This document shows positions 54,309-63,224 of a stretch of 64,000 nucleotides of DNA, one piece after another. Source of the stretch: Coralliovum pocilloporae. Lineage in GTDB: Bacteria > Pseudomonadota > Alphaproteobacteria > Rhizobiales > Cohaesibacteraceae. The notes beneath the pieces were generated by a model, which was not told the DNA's origin, made no database searches, and saw only the letters and a list, made by a program, of their open reading frames with translations. Location: positions 3,321,501 to 3,385,500 of the forward strand of contig NZ_CP132542.1 of NCBI RefSeq assembly GCF_030845175.1, written 5' to 3'. The number at the start of each line of letters is the position of its first letter. Positions within the stretch are counted from its first letter, which is position 1. Both the position numbers and the translations under genes were made by a program.

Positions 54309-54477
54309 GGCGGCACATTGTGAGGTTGAGTCCCCGGCCTGGCTGGAATCTCTGCGTTTAAACGCATGTTAAGGCGTTTCATGTAGTGTGAATGGTCAGC
54401 AGGGGATTGCTTGGCCCGTTGGGGAACAGGCCAGCACCGCTTGAAGACAACGATCTTCAGTGTATCGAGTAGGCGGG

Positions 54478-55458
54478 ATGACAGGGTTTACAAACATGAC
54501 GGGACGCCACGAAAAGGCAGGGAAAGCGCGTGTGCCAGCGCTTCGTTCAGCACTGGCTGTATTGGCCTGTGTTTCTATTGCAGCCTGTTCATCAGGTCCC
54601 AAGGTGGCATCTGTCGACAAGAAATACGGCGTAACAGCCAGTCCTCGTGTTGTCGCCGCCAACAAGAAAATCCCGCGTGGCGGAGGCAGACGTCAGGTTG
54701 GCAAGCCTTACAAGATTGCCGGGCGCTGGTATCATCCGAAAGAAGATCCGAATTACAGCCGTGTCGGACAGGCCTCCTGGTACGGAGAGGCCTTTCATGG
54801 CCGCCTGACGGCCAATGGCGAAATTTTCGACATGAACACGCTGACGGCAGCCCACACCACCATGCCGTTGCCGTCCTATGCCCGCGTCACCAATCTGAGC
54901 AATGGCCGTTCGGTCATCGTTCGGGTGAACGACCGCGGACCGTTTGCCCATGACCGCGAGATTGACCTGTCCAAGCGCACTGCTGAAGTGCTGGATTTCA
55001 AACACAAGGGCCTGGCCAAGGTCAAAGTCGAATATGTGGGACAGGCTCGTCTGGATGGTCAGGATCAGGCCTTCCTTCTGGCATCAATCCGGGGGCCGGG
55101 TCAGAAACCGGCCACATTGTTCGCCGGTCTCCATACGGTGCCGACCGGGCCGGTTCCAACACCTCCAACACGGCCTTATCTGGTGGATGGCAACCCGTTT
55201 GATCCGTCCGTATACACAGCGCTCGCCTCAAGAGAGCCCATCGAACGGACCCGTCTGGCATCCTTCGATCCCTATAATGCGGATGGGGTCGACGAACCGC
55301 TTGTTCGCACGGCAGGGCTTTATTATGCCGCACCGGCTCGCGTGAGCGATGCCCATCAGGTGATGGATGAAATGGTCAGGGAAACAAGGGCATTTCAGAC
55401 GTCTTTCTGCGCGCAGACTTCTGTTCAGCGGTTTGTAAAAGGCGAAACCTGCCAGTAA
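54478..55458 (+). CDS. rlpA: Septal ring lytic transglycosylase RlpA family lipoprotein
   Basis: Outer-membrane lipoprotein with a double-psi beta-barrel domain, acting on peptidoglycan at the division site in better-studied species. The protein has 326 residues from ATG 54478; GTG 54460 and ATG 54496 are alternatives. The lipobox is VSIAAC. The RlpA domain (about 95-185) contains QASWYGEAFHGRLTANGE, the catalytic-site region NTLTAAHTTMPLPS and RVNDRGPFAHDREIDLS. No C-terminal SPOR domain is apparent. dacF follows in the same direction, as in related genomes. Confidence 0.92.
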   Translation: MTGFTNMTGRHEKAGKARVPALRSALAVLACVSIAACSSGPKVASVDKKYGVTASPRVVAANKKIPRGGGRRQVGKPYKIAGRWYHPKEDPNYSRVGQASWYGEAFHGRLTANGEIFDMNTLTAAHTTMPLPSYARVTNLSNGRSVIVRVNDRGPFAHDREIDLSKRTAEVLDFKHKGLAKVKVEYVGQARLDGQDQAFLLASIRGPGQKPATLFAGLHTVPTGPVPTPPTRPYLVDGNPFDPSVYTALASREPIERTRLASFDPYNADGVDEPLVRTAGLYYAAPARVSDAHQVMDEMVRETRAFQTSFCAQTSVQRFVKGETCQ

Positions 55459-55566
55459 TCCATTCTGCCGGGTCATCTCATTGCGGCGCAAACGCAATCG
55501 TGAGCATAGCTTGCGGTTGTCCTGATAGCTCAGGCCTGCTACTCCTTACCCTAAGGGAGGTTGGTT

Positions 55567-56754
55567 ATGGGCAAAAAAGCTGTTTTGCTAGAGCACATTA
55601 CAACACAGGCGATCACAAGAATGCTTGTCGCAGCAGCCATTGTCATGATGTCTGCAACACTTGCTCTTTCTCAAACCTTCAGCACCCGGGCCAAACACGC
55701 GTTTCTCTACGATGTGGACACGGGCACTGCTCTTTTCACCAAAGATGCAGATGCGCCCATGCCACCAGCCAGCATGGCCAAGCTGATGACTGTGGCCGTC
55801 GTCTTCGACATGCTGAAAAAGGGCGAACTCACTCTGGATGATGAGTTTCTCATTAGTGAGAATGCCTGGCGACGGGGCGGTGCCAGCTCCGGCGGTTCAA
55901 CCATGTTCGCCAAGCTGGACAGTTCTGTCAGACTTGAAGATCTGCTGCGCGGCATCATCGTGCAATCAGGAAATGACGCCTGCATTGCCGTTGCTGAAGG
56001 CATTTCCGGCAGTGAGTGGAGCTTTGCCGACCGGATGAATGAGCTAGCCAAGGAAATCGGCATGACCGGTTCCCAGTTTCAGAACTCCACCGGCCTGCCT
56101 GATCCTGCGCAATATGTCACCGCGCGTGACCTGGCCACCCTGGCAGAATATCTGATCCGGGAGCATCCCGACTATTACAACATGTTCGGCGAACCCGAAT
56201 TTACCTGGAACAAGATCAAGCAATATAACCGGAACCCGCTTCTGTCGCTCGGTATTGGTGCAGATGGTCTTAAAACCGGTTTCACCAAGGAGTCAGGCTA
56301 TGGCCTGACAGGATCCGTTCTCCGCTCCGGCCAGCGGCTTATTCTTGTGGTCAACGGCCTGAAGACGAGAAAGCAACGGGCTGAGGAATCCCAGAAAATT
56401 CTCACATGGGGCTTCCGGGCCTTTCGCTCCATAACCCTGTTTGAAGACGGTGAGACTGTTGGCGAAGCCCGCGTTTTTGGTGGTGACAAACGCAAGGTAG
56501 CCTTGCGGGCAGAGGGTGCATTGAAACTGCTTGTCCCGCAGGCAGATCGTCACAAATTGCGCGCCAGGATCACATTTGAAGGCCCTGTACCTGCACCCGT
56601 TTCAGAGGGTGATCAGATCGGTGCCCTGAAAGTTTGGACCGGGGACAAGCTGGTTCAGGAAACTCCGCTTTATGCTGCCGAAGATATCGGCTCAGGAACG
56701 CTTTCCCAAAGAGCGCTTGATGGGTTACAAGAATTGCTTCTTGGATGGATATAG
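55567..56754 (+). CDS. dacF: D-alanyl-D-alanine carboxypeptidase (penicillin-binding protein, S11)
   Basis: Periplasmic serine enzyme that trims the terminal D-Ala from peptidoglycan side chains. The protein has 395 residues from ATG 55567, with GGGAGG upstream. A signal peptide or anchor spans about 20-37. The three active-site motifs are intact: S-x-x-K in PASMAKLM, SGN in QSGNDACIAVAEG, and KTG in LKTGFTKESGYG. The C-terminal PBP5-like beta domain covers about 285-390. It precedes tmk by nine bases, suggesting co-transcription. Confidence 0.95.
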   Translation: MGKKAVLLEHITTQAITRMLVAAAIVMMSATLALSQTFSTRAKHAFLYDVDTGTALFTKDADAPMPPASMAKLMTVAVVFDMLKKGELTLDDEFLISENAWRRGGASSGGSTMFAKLDSSVRLEDLLRGIIVQSGNDACIAVAEGISGSEWSFADRMNELAKEIGMTGSQFQNSTGLPDPAQYVTARDLATLAEYLIREHPDYYNMFGEPEFTWNKIKQYNRNPLLSLGIGADGLKTGFTKESGYGLTGSVLRSGQRLILVVNGLKTRKQRAEESQKILTWGFRAFRSITLFEDGETVGEARVFGGDKRKVALRAEGALKLLVPQADRHKLRARITFEGPVPAPVSEGDQIGALKVWTGDKLVQETPLYAAEDIGSGTLSQRALDGLQELLLGWI

Positions 56755-56763
56755 GCCGATTCC

Positions 56764-57474
56764 ATGACAGCAAAGGCGGGGGCCGGATTAACACAAGCGG
56801 CCCAACCCTCAACTAGGTCCTCCCGACGGATTGCCCGCGGACAGTTCATTACGTTTGAAGGCGGAGAAGGCGTCGGGAAAAGCACCCAGATCCAGCTTTT
56901 GGCAGATCGTCTGCAAAAAGCCGGGATTACTGTGGTGCAGACCAGAGAACCGGGCGGATCACCAGCCGCTGAAGTTGTTCGCGAGGTCCTGCTGAGTGGA
57001 GCGGCCCAGCAGTTCGGCGAAGATACAGAAGCTATTCTGTTTGCCGCTGCGCGAGCTGATCACGTCTCAACCCGGATCAAACCGGCCCTGAATGTCGGCT
57101 ATTGGGTTCTGTGCGATCGGTTCATCGATTCAACCCGCGCCTATCAGGGGGGCGACACCAAACGCAAAGCTCTTCTGGATACGCTTGAGAGAACGGCCAT
57201 TGACGGGCTCAAACCAAACCTGACCTTCATTCTGGATCTGGACCCGAAGACAGGCCTGAGCCGCGCAGCAAAACGCGCGGATCTTGACCGGTTTGAGCAG
57301 GATGACCTCGCAGCTCACGAGGAACGTCGCCGGGTGTTTCTGGCTATTGCAAGGCGCGAGAAACGCCGATGCGTTGTTATCGATGCCGATCAGGAGATCA
57401 ATAAGATAGCGGACGACATCTGGCAGGTGGTGAAAGATCGCTTCAAGCTGGAAGAGGGGACATCCGATGGCTGA
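56764..57474 (+). CDS. tmk: Thymidylate kinase
   Basis: Phosphorylates dTMP to dTDP. The protein has 236 residues: an N-terminal extension of about 28 residues rich in basic and Ala residues, then the P-loop FEGGEGVGKSTQ, the substrate-binding REPGGSPAAEVVREVLLSG, CDRFIDSTRAYQGGD, and a lid region around ARREKRR. The extension is longer than in many family members, so a later start cannot be ruled out. It overlaps holB by eight bases, indicating translational coupling. Confidence 0.95.
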   Translation: MTAKAGAGLTQAAQPSTRSSRRIARGQFITFEGGEGVGKSTQIQLLADRLQKAGITVVQTREPGGSPAAEVVREVLLSGAAQQFGEDTEAILFAAARADHVSTRIKPALNVGYWVLCDRFIDSTRAYQGGDTKRKALLDTLERTAIDGLKPNLTFILDLDPKTGLSRAAKRADLDRFEQDDLAAHEERRRVFLAIARREKRRCVVIDADQEINKIADDIWQVVKDRFKLEEGTSDG

Positions 57475-58540
57475 TCTCGCCCCTGATGATGACTATGATG
57501 CCCTTGAAGACATTCCATCTCCGCGTCACACAATGGCGTTGAAAGGCCATGAGGCCTCTGAGAAAATCTTCCTTGATGCCGTGCAGTCAGGCAAACTGCA
57601 TCATGCCTGGCTGCTCACTGGCCCGAAAGGCATAGGCAAGGCCACCTTTGCCTATCGCGTGGCGCGGTTTCTGCTGAGTGGCGGCGAAGCAGAGCAGGGC
57701 ATGTTTGACGACCTGAGCCTTGATGTTGACCAGGATCATCCTTCTGTTCACAAGATCTCAGCCGGTGCGCATCCCAATATTCTGAAACTGTCGAGACGAT
57801 ATGATCCGGAGCGCAAGCGCTTCACAACAACGATCCCCGTTGATGATGTGCGCAAAACCGTCGGTTTTTTCGGCTCAACCGCAGGCGAAGCCGGTTGGCG
57901 GATCTGTCTTGTCGATGCAGCCGATGATATGAATGCGGCTGCAGCCAACGCGCTGCTGAAGATACTGGAAGAGCCGCCGAAGCAATCAATCTTCCTCATC
58001 ACCAGTCATGCACCGGGGCGCCTTTTGCCCACCATACGCTCCCGCTGCCGCCGTCTGCCATTCTCATCTCTGGATGATGACACCTTGAAATCCATCCTCG
58101 CAGATCTCGGGGCTCTGGACGGTGAAGACGACGACCATATTGCGGAAGCTATTGCCGCTGCTGATGGCAGTGTGAGAAAGGCAATTCTGTTTCTGAAGAA
58201 TAACGGACCGGCTCTTGCACAATCCCTCTCGGTCATCATGCGGGCGCTACCAAACCCGCCCATTGACGCCGTACACCGCCTGGGTGATCTGGTCTCGGCC
58301 AGAGGCGCGGAAGAATCCTACGCCATTCTGATCGATCTGATCCTGCATCGCCTCAGCCATATGGTTCATGCAGGAAGCTCGGATCAGCCCGTTTCTGCGC
58401 TTGCCTCTTGGGCAGGGGTATGGGAAAAGACCACCCGTTCCGTCGCGCAGGCTGAAGCGCTGAATCTGGACAAGAAAGCCGTTATCCTGGGAATAATCAG
58501 AGACTTTCAGGATGCGTCCCGTTCCCTGTCCTCAGCGTAA
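57467..58540 (+). CDS. holB: DNA polymerase III subunit delta'
   Basis: Clamp-loader subunit of the replicative polymerase. The protein has 357 residues with an AAA+ fold: a modified P-loop LTGPKGIGKATFAYRVARFL, a Walker B/sensor 1 region RICLVDAADDMNAAAANALLKILEEPP, and SHAPGRLLPTIRSRCRRL. Its acidic N-terminus (MADLAPDDDYDALEDIPSPR) is typical of alphaproteobacterial members. It overlaps tmk and is followed by metG. Confidence 0.94.
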   Translation: MADLAPDDDYDALEDIPSPRHTMALKGHEASEKIFLDAVQSGKLHHAWLLTGPKGIGKATFAYRVARFLLSGGEAEQGMFDDLSLDVDQDHPSVHKISAGAHPNILKLSRRYDPERKRFTTTIPVDDVRKTVGFFGSTAGEAGWRICLVDAADDMNAAAANALLKILEEPPKQSIFLITSHAPGRLLPTIRSRCRRLPFSSLDDDTLKSILADLGALDGEDDDHIAEAIAAADGSVRKAILFLKNNGPALAQSLSVIMRALPNPPIDAVHRLGDLVSARGAEESYAILIDLILHRLSHMVHAGSSDQPVSALASWAGVWEKTTRSVAQAEALNLDKKAVILGIIRDFQDASRSLSSA

Positions 58541-58624
58541 TGCTTCCGGAACATGGCCGTTTCATAACAGAAGCCCGGAAACCGGGCTGGTCTTGTGACC
58601 AAAAACCAAAAGAGTTCGTTTCGG

Positions 58625-60175
58625 ATGTCGGAAAAGACCTTCTATATCACGACTGCGATTTCCTATCCCAATGGCGCACCGCATATCGGGCATGCCTATG
58701 AGGTGATTGCGACAGATGCAATCGCACGCTTCAAGAGATTGGATGGTTATCGTGTCCACTTCCTGACCGGAACTGATGAGCACGGCCAGAAGATGCACCA
58801 GACAGCCACCCAGCGAGGACTGACCGCGCGAGAATTTGCTGACGAACAGGCTCCGCTGTTCAAGGCCATGGTCAAGGCAGTCGGTGCATCAAATGATGAT
58901 TTCATCCGGACAACGGAAGAGCGTCACTACAAGGCTTCTGCTGATATCTGGCAGCGTATGGCCGATAACGGCGATATTTATCTGGACAAATATGCTGGCT
59001 GGTACTCTGTCCGTGACGAGGCTTTTTATGCCGAGTCAGAGACTGAAGTCCGGGATGATGGCGTCCGCTATGGCCCACAGGGCTCTCCGGTTGAGTGGGT
59101 TGAGGAGGAAAGTTACTTCTTCCGTCTGTCCGCTTATCAGGACAAGCTCATGGAGCATTATGCCAACCATCCTGATTTTATCGGTCCGAGCGAACGTCGG
59201 AATGAGGTGGCCAGCTTTGTTAAGGGCGGCCTGAAGGACCTGTCCATTTCCCGTACCACATTTGACTGGGGCATTCCGGTTCCCGGTGACGAAAAACATG
59301 TGATGTATGTGTGGGTTGATGCGCTCACCAACTATCTGACGGCCACCGGTTATCCAGATCAGGAGAGCGATGGGTACAAGACCTTCTGGCCTGCCGATGT
59401 TCACGTCATTGGAAAAGACATTGTTCGCTTCCATGCCGTTTACTGGCCGGCTTTCCTGATGTCTGCCAACCTGCCTCTGCCCAAAAGGGTCTTCGGGCAC
59501 GGCTTCCTGTTCAATCGCGGTGAGAAGATGTCCAAATCCGTGGGCAACGTGATCGACCCCCATGCGCTGATTGAAGAATACGGGCTCGATCAGGTCCGCT
59601 ACTTCTTCCTGCGCGAGGTCCCGTTCGGTCAGGACGGCAATTACAGCCACGAAGCTATTGTCAACCGCACCAATGCAGACCTTGCCAACGATCTCGGCAA
59701 TCTCGCACAGCGCTCTCTGTCCATGATTGCCAAGAATCTCGGCGGGGAGATGCCGGAACTCACCAGTCTTTCAGAGGCAGATCAGGCTATCCTGGCTGCA
59801 GCAGATGCTATCCTGCCGAAATGCCGTGAGGCTCTCGAAAGCCAGGCGCTTCATCATGCCTTGTCAGCCATCTGGTCTGTTGTTGCTGAAGCGAACCGCT
59901 ATTTCGCTGGCGAGGAGCCATGGGCTCTGAAAAAGACCGACCCTGAGCGCATGGCGACTGTTCTGGGTGTCACTGCTGAGGTGGTCCGCAAGGTTGGCAT
60001 TCTGGCACAGCCCTACATTCCGGGCTCATCCTCCCGGCTTCTCGATTGCCTCGCTGTTGGCGAAGATCAGCGCAGTTTTGCTCATCTTGATGAGACCGGT
60101 CGCGTTCCGGCCGGAACCGTTCTGCCCAAACCAAGCCCCGTTTTCCCGCGTTACGTGGAGAAAGAGACCGACTGA
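58625..60175 (+). CDS. metG: Methionine-tRNA ligase
   Basis: Charges tRNA-Met. The protein has 516 residues from ATG 58625 ([17 protein letters not shown]); a GTG at 58595 is also in frame. Class I signatures are PHIGHAYE (HIGH) and [10 protein letters not shown] (KMSKS). The protein is the short form without the C-terminal dimerisation domain found in E. coli, which is usual in alphaproteobacteria. Its stop overlaps the tatD start by one base. Confidence 0.96.
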   Translation: MSEKTFYITTAISYPNGAPHIGHAYEVIATDAIARFKRLDGYRVHFLTGTDEHGQKMHQTATQRGLTAREFADEQAPLFKAMVKAVGASNDDFIRTTEERHYKASADIWQRMADNGDIYLDKYAGWYSVRDEAFYAESETEVRDDGVRYGPQGSPVEWVEEESYFFRLSAYQDKLMEHYANHPDFIGPSERRNEVASFVKGGLKDLSISRTTFDWGIPVPGDEKHVMYVWVDALTNYLTATGYPDQESDGYKTFWPADVHVIGKDIVRFHAVYWPAFLMSANLPLPKRVFGHGFLFNRGEKMSKSVGNVIDPHALIEEYGLDQVRYFFLREVPFGQDGNYSHEAIVNRTNADLANDLGNLAQRSLSMIAKNLGGEMPELTSLSEADQAILAAADAILPKCREALESQALHHALSAIWSVVAEANRYFAGEEPWALKKTDPERMATVLGVTAEVVRKVGILAQPYIPGSSSRLLDCLAVGEDQRSFAHLDETGRVPAGTVLPKPSPVFPRYVEKETD

Positions 60176-60954
60176 TGCTGGTGGACAGCCATTGCCATCT
60201 GGACTTCCCGGATTTTGAATTCGAGTTGCCGGACATCATCGCACGCGCCGAAGACACAGGCATCAGGCGCATGGTGACCATTTCAACGCGGGTCAAGCAG
60301 TTTGACCGTATCCGTGCCATCGCGGAGCGGTTTGATCCGGTCTATTGTTCAGTCGGGACCCATCCACACAATGCTGATGAAGAGCTGGACATTGAAACCA
60401 GCGACCTGATCCGCCTGGCTGAACACCCGAAGGTGGTTGCCATCGGCGAAGCTGGTCTGGACTATTTCTACGACAAGTCTCCACGGGATGCTCAGGCAAC
60501 CGGTTTCAGACGCCATATCGCAGCCGCTCGGGAAACCGGCCTGCCACTGGTCATTCATTCCCGCGATGCAGATGATGACATGATTGCCATTCTGGAAGAC
60601 GAAACAGAGAAGGGGGCCTTTCCCGCTATTCTCCATTGTTTCTCATCCGGCAGGCGTCTGGCAGAGCGCGGTGTGGCGCTGGGTCTCTATGTCTCATTCT
60701 CCGGTATCCTGACGTTCAAGAAGTCAGAAGATATCAGATCCATTGCGGCAGACGTTCCAATGGACCGGTTGCTTGTAGAGACCGACGCCCCTTATCTGGC
60801 ACCACCTCCCCATCGTGGCAAGCGCAACGAACCATCATATGTTGCGCATACGGCCAGGGTTCTTGCTGAGGTGAAAGGCGTGTCCGAAGAGGAAATCGCC
60901 CAACAGACGACCGAAAACTTCTTCAGACTTTTCAAAAAGGTCAGTTGTCCATGA
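60175..60954 (+). CDS. tatD: TatD-family metal-dependent DNase
   Basis: TIM-barrel metal-dependent hydrolase of 259 residues. Metal-ligand and signature stretches are VDSHCHLDF, CSVGTHPHNADE, AIGEAGLDYFYDKSP, LVIHSRDADDDM, AILHCFSSG and VETDAPYLAPPPHRGKRN. All are intact. It is coupled to metG by overlap (TGATG) and to the following metallo-beta-lactamase gene by an ATGA overlap. Confidence 0.95.
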   Translation: MLVDSHCHLDFPDFEFELPDIIARAEDTGIRRMVTISTRVKQFDRIRAIAERFDPVYCSVGTHPHNADEELDIETSDLIRLAEHPKVVAIGEAGLDYFYDKSPRDAQATGFRRHIAAARETGLPLVIHSRDADDDMIAILEDETEKGAFPAILHCFSSGRRLAERGVALGLYVSFSGILTFKKSEDIRSIAADVPMDRLLVETDAPYLAPPPHRGKRNEPSYVAHTARVLAEVKGVSEEEIAQQTTENFFRLFKKVSCP

Positions 60955-61793
60955 CACCTGAGGATCTGAAGCCGAAAAATCCGGGCCCTGATGAACTCAG
61001 GGTCACTATTCTTGGCTGCGGCTCTTCTCCGGGTGTTCCACGCCTTGGCAACGACTGGGGTGCCTGTGATCCCACAAACCCCAGAAACCGCCGTCGTCGC
61101 TGTGCACTCCTTGTTGAACGGTTCAGCACAGCCGGACGAACAGCCGTTCTCGTGGATACAGGACCAGACCTGCGCGAGCAATTGCTGACCACTGATCTGA
61201 CTTGGCTGGATGGTGTTCTCTATACCCATGCTCATGCGGATCATCTTCACGGCATTGATGATCTCAGAACCTTTGCCATTCTCAACAGACGACGTGTGGA
61301 CACCTATGCAGATGCGGCAACTGCAGAACGTATCTTCGCAGCTTTCGGCTATTGCTATGAGACGCCGGAAGGCAGCAGCTATCCACCCATTCTGACACAC
61401 CATCAATTGACCGCCGGCAAGATGGTGACCATTGAGGGAGAGGGGGGCCCTATCCCCGTTCTGCCATTTGAACAGGTTCACGGCAGCATCATGTCACTCG
61501 GGTTCCGGTTTGGTGATCTCGCCTATTCAAGCGATATCAGTGATCTACCGGAAACATCATTTGATGCCGTCAGCAACCTGAATACCTGGATTGTCGATGC
61601 ACTCCGGGATACTCCGCATCCAAGTCATTTCAGTGCAGATGAAGCTGTTGAATGGGCCAAACGGTTTCGCCCCAGTCACACCGTCCTGACACACATGCAT
61701 ATCGATCTGGACTACGCGACACTGCAGGCCAGACTACCCGATACCATAGAGCCGGCCTATGACGGCATGGTCCTGAAAGCATCACTCCGTTAG
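60951..61793 (+). CDS. MBL-fold metallo-hydrolase, PhnP-like
   Basis: Metallo-beta-lactamase-fold phosphodiesterase-type hydrolase of 280 residues. The metal motif is YTHAHADHLHGIDDLR, with further ligands in VHGS, SSDISDLP and LTHMHIDLDY. The N-terminal ILGCGSSPGVPRLG...W-x-x-CDP is the PhnP/cyclic phosphodiesterase-like start. ATG 60951 overlaps the tatD stop; a TTG at 60945 is in frame. In many alphaproteobacteria this gene follows tatD. The specific substrate is not known. Confidence 0.92.
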   Translation: MTPEDLKPKNPGPDELRVTILGCGSSPGVPRLGNDWGACDPTNPRNRRRRCALLVERFSTAGRTAVLVDTGPDLREQLLTTDLTWLDGVLYTHAHADHLHGIDDLRTFAILNRRRVDTYADAATAERIFAAFGYCYETPEGSSYPPILTHHQLTAGKMVTIEGEGGPIPVLPFEQVHGSIMSLGFRFGDLAYSSDISDLPETSFDAVSNLNTWIVDALRDTPHPSHFSADEAVEWAKRFRPSHTVLTHMHIDLDYATLQARLPDTIEPAYDGMVLKASLR

Positions 61794-62107
61794 CGAAGCA
61801 CATAATCATCCGGCAGAAGCGGTTCGGGAGCGGGATCACCCAGTGTTTCTGCCACTGAAATCTCGATTGTCCTGCACATGGCATCAAGCGGCAGTCCGTT
61901 CTCCACATTTGCAAACGGGTGCTCAAGTTCGTTGGTAACAGTCTGAAGACCAAAGAAAACATAAGCAACCACAGCTGCAAACAAGGGTGCAAACCAGCCC
62001 GTGGTCTCGATAAGCGCGAAAGGTAATAACGCGCAGTAGAGATAGGTGGTCCGTCGTACCAGAGGCGAATAGACGAACGGCAGAGGCGTGTTAGGGTCAA
62101 AACTCAT
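61790..62107 (-). pseudogene. Bestrophin-family channel, 3' fragment
   Basis: The C-terminal third of a bestrophin-like (UPF0187, YneE-like) membrane channel: PNTPLPFVYSPLVRRTTYLYC, LVGLQT-like FFGLQTVTNELEHPFANVENGLPLD. The fragment begins at an ATG that lies inside the inverted repeat of an inserted 264-bp element, so the first few residues (MSFD) come from the element. About 100 native residues remain. The upstream fragment is at 62097-62960. Its stop overlaps the stop of the MBL gene on the other strand. Confidence 0.85.
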
Positions 62108-62124
62108 TGCTCACGTCCATTCTG
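62092..62124 (+). repeat. Left terminal inverted repeat of the miniature element
   Basis: Thirty-three bases starting TAGGGTCAAAACTCATTGCT; 29 match the reverse complement of 62327-62359. Confidence 0.85.
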
Positions 62125-62960
62125 CGATAGTCATTTTTTCGTCCGGCGCGGCGGAGGTCCGCAGGAAACCTTCTGGTTTTCAAGGACCTCCAACAAAGCC
62201 GAGCGGTAAAATGGCCCCGCCCGTCGGGTTCATCAGGGAAGCGCAGCCTGACCACAAACAACAGCTTGAATAGGGTCCACCTGTCCTGCGCTCTTGTTTC
62301 TGCCCATTCTGTACTTCCCTGATGAACAGAATGGGCATGAGCAATGAGTCTTGGCCCTAAAATCCGTTCACATCCGGCCTGGGACATACCGATCGCTGAC
62401 AATGTCTGCGCCATAGCCAATTGTCCGTATCCGCTGATCAGTTTCTGCTCACGCGCCCGCCGGAGGCGGCGGCCGATTGTCCGGAGCGCGGCGTCTGCAG
62501 CATTCCCTTGCTGTAGAAGGACCTCACCATCAGCTTCAGAAACCCATTTCACCACATCAGCCTTGACGGGGCAGGCTCGCAGGTAGCCACGGTGCAGATG
62601 TGCAAAGGCAGCTGAATGGGTCAGAACAAATCGTCTGGTATCATCATCACTGACAAACAGATCAAGCTGTCGGCCGAGCGTCCGGATATCACCAATCAGG
62701 GCGCCCCACAGTTTCCGCGCCTCCCACCAACGGTCATAGGCCGCATTATTGCGGAACCCCAGGAAAAGAGAGAGCGCCACACCAAAAACCCCCATTGCAG
62801 CTATCGAAATTCGGGGCAAGGAAACGAGCAGGCTATCAACCACAATGACGATGGTAGACAGAAGGGCAATGCCAAGGATCTTGCCGCCGATACGCGGCAC
62901 GACCGAGCCTTTCATGACAAAGAAAAGTTCAAGAGATGACGGCTGCTTCATGACGATCAT
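62097..62960 (-). pseudogene. Bestrophin-family channel, 5' fragment
   Basis: The N-terminal two-thirds of a bestrophin-like anion channel: hydrophobic helices at about 25-65, then LSLFLGFRNNAAYDRWWEARKLWG (the family's signature RNNxxYDRWWEAR) and IGMSQAGCERI. After CERI the frame enters the inserted element and continues for about 87 meaningless codons to a stop at 62097. About 200 native residues remain. ATG 62960 follows AAGGA; ATG 62969 and 62951 are alternatives. Together with the 3' fragment a normal protein of about 300 residues can be reconstructed, so the gene is probably inactive. Confidence 0.85.
62327..62359 (-). repeat. Right terminal inverted repeat of the miniature element
   Basis: On the minus strand it starts TAGGGCCAAGACTCATTGCT. 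Its inner part (62327-62337) can also pair with TGCCCATTCTG at 62301-62311. Confidence 0.85.
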
Positions 62961-63224
62961 GGCGATCATCCTTCAGTTCCAGAAGAACCCGGACGGATTC
63001 AGACTTGCAGAGGCGGCTCGAGATGAGTATCGCCGACACAACGGATTGAAACTATGTTGAAAAAGCCGCTTTGTGATGCGTTCTCGACAAGCCACGCGAA
63101 ACGCTCCCAGCGCAGGTTTGCTGCAGCTCTTGAAAGCGGATGGCCCTGGGTGTCCGTTCTCAGCCGAACTGGTCTATAGTGTCCTATCTGGCATAGGGAT
63201 GATCAGCGAGGCTGCTATCGGGTT

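Larger units (their letters stand above)
53484..54477. other. Gene-poor AT-rich region between the DUF1624 gene and rlpA
   Basis: About 1 kb with no well-supported gene. 53484-53740 is very AT-rich and holds a possible small open frame (listed separately). 53981-54043 can form a long hairpin. 54353-54366 is the perfect palindrome TGCGTTTAAACGCA. A candidate rlpA promoter lies at 54281-54308. Base composition returns to the genome norm from about 54 kb. Confidence 0.5.
62092..62359. mobile_element. Miniature inverted-repeat transposable element interrupting the bestrophin gene
   Basis: A 264-bp element (62094-62357) begins GGGTC and ends GGCCC and is flanked by TA on both sides, as in IS630/Tc1-type insertions. 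The terminal inverted repeats, measured with the TA, cover 62092-62124 and 62327-62359 and agree at 29 of 33 positions; the core is ACTCATTGCTCA. Inside, GGAGGTCC (62153-62160) and GGACCTCC (62184-62191) form the outer stem of a 39-base hairpin, and GTTCATCAGGGAAG (62228-62241) is complementary to CTTCCCTGATGAAC (62314-62327). No transposase is encoded, so it would need one in trans. Confidence 0.85.

Noticed and set aside
54353-54366. The palindrome TGCGTTTAAACGCA as a regulatory site for rlpA
   Set aside because: It is short, and palindromes of this length occur by chance in 64 kb; without a regulator or conservation there is too little support.
62970-63060. A possible coding remnant on the plus strand between the bestrophin fragment and the hydrolase
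   Set aside because: The short stretch reads like protein for about 25 codons, but no family or start could be identified.
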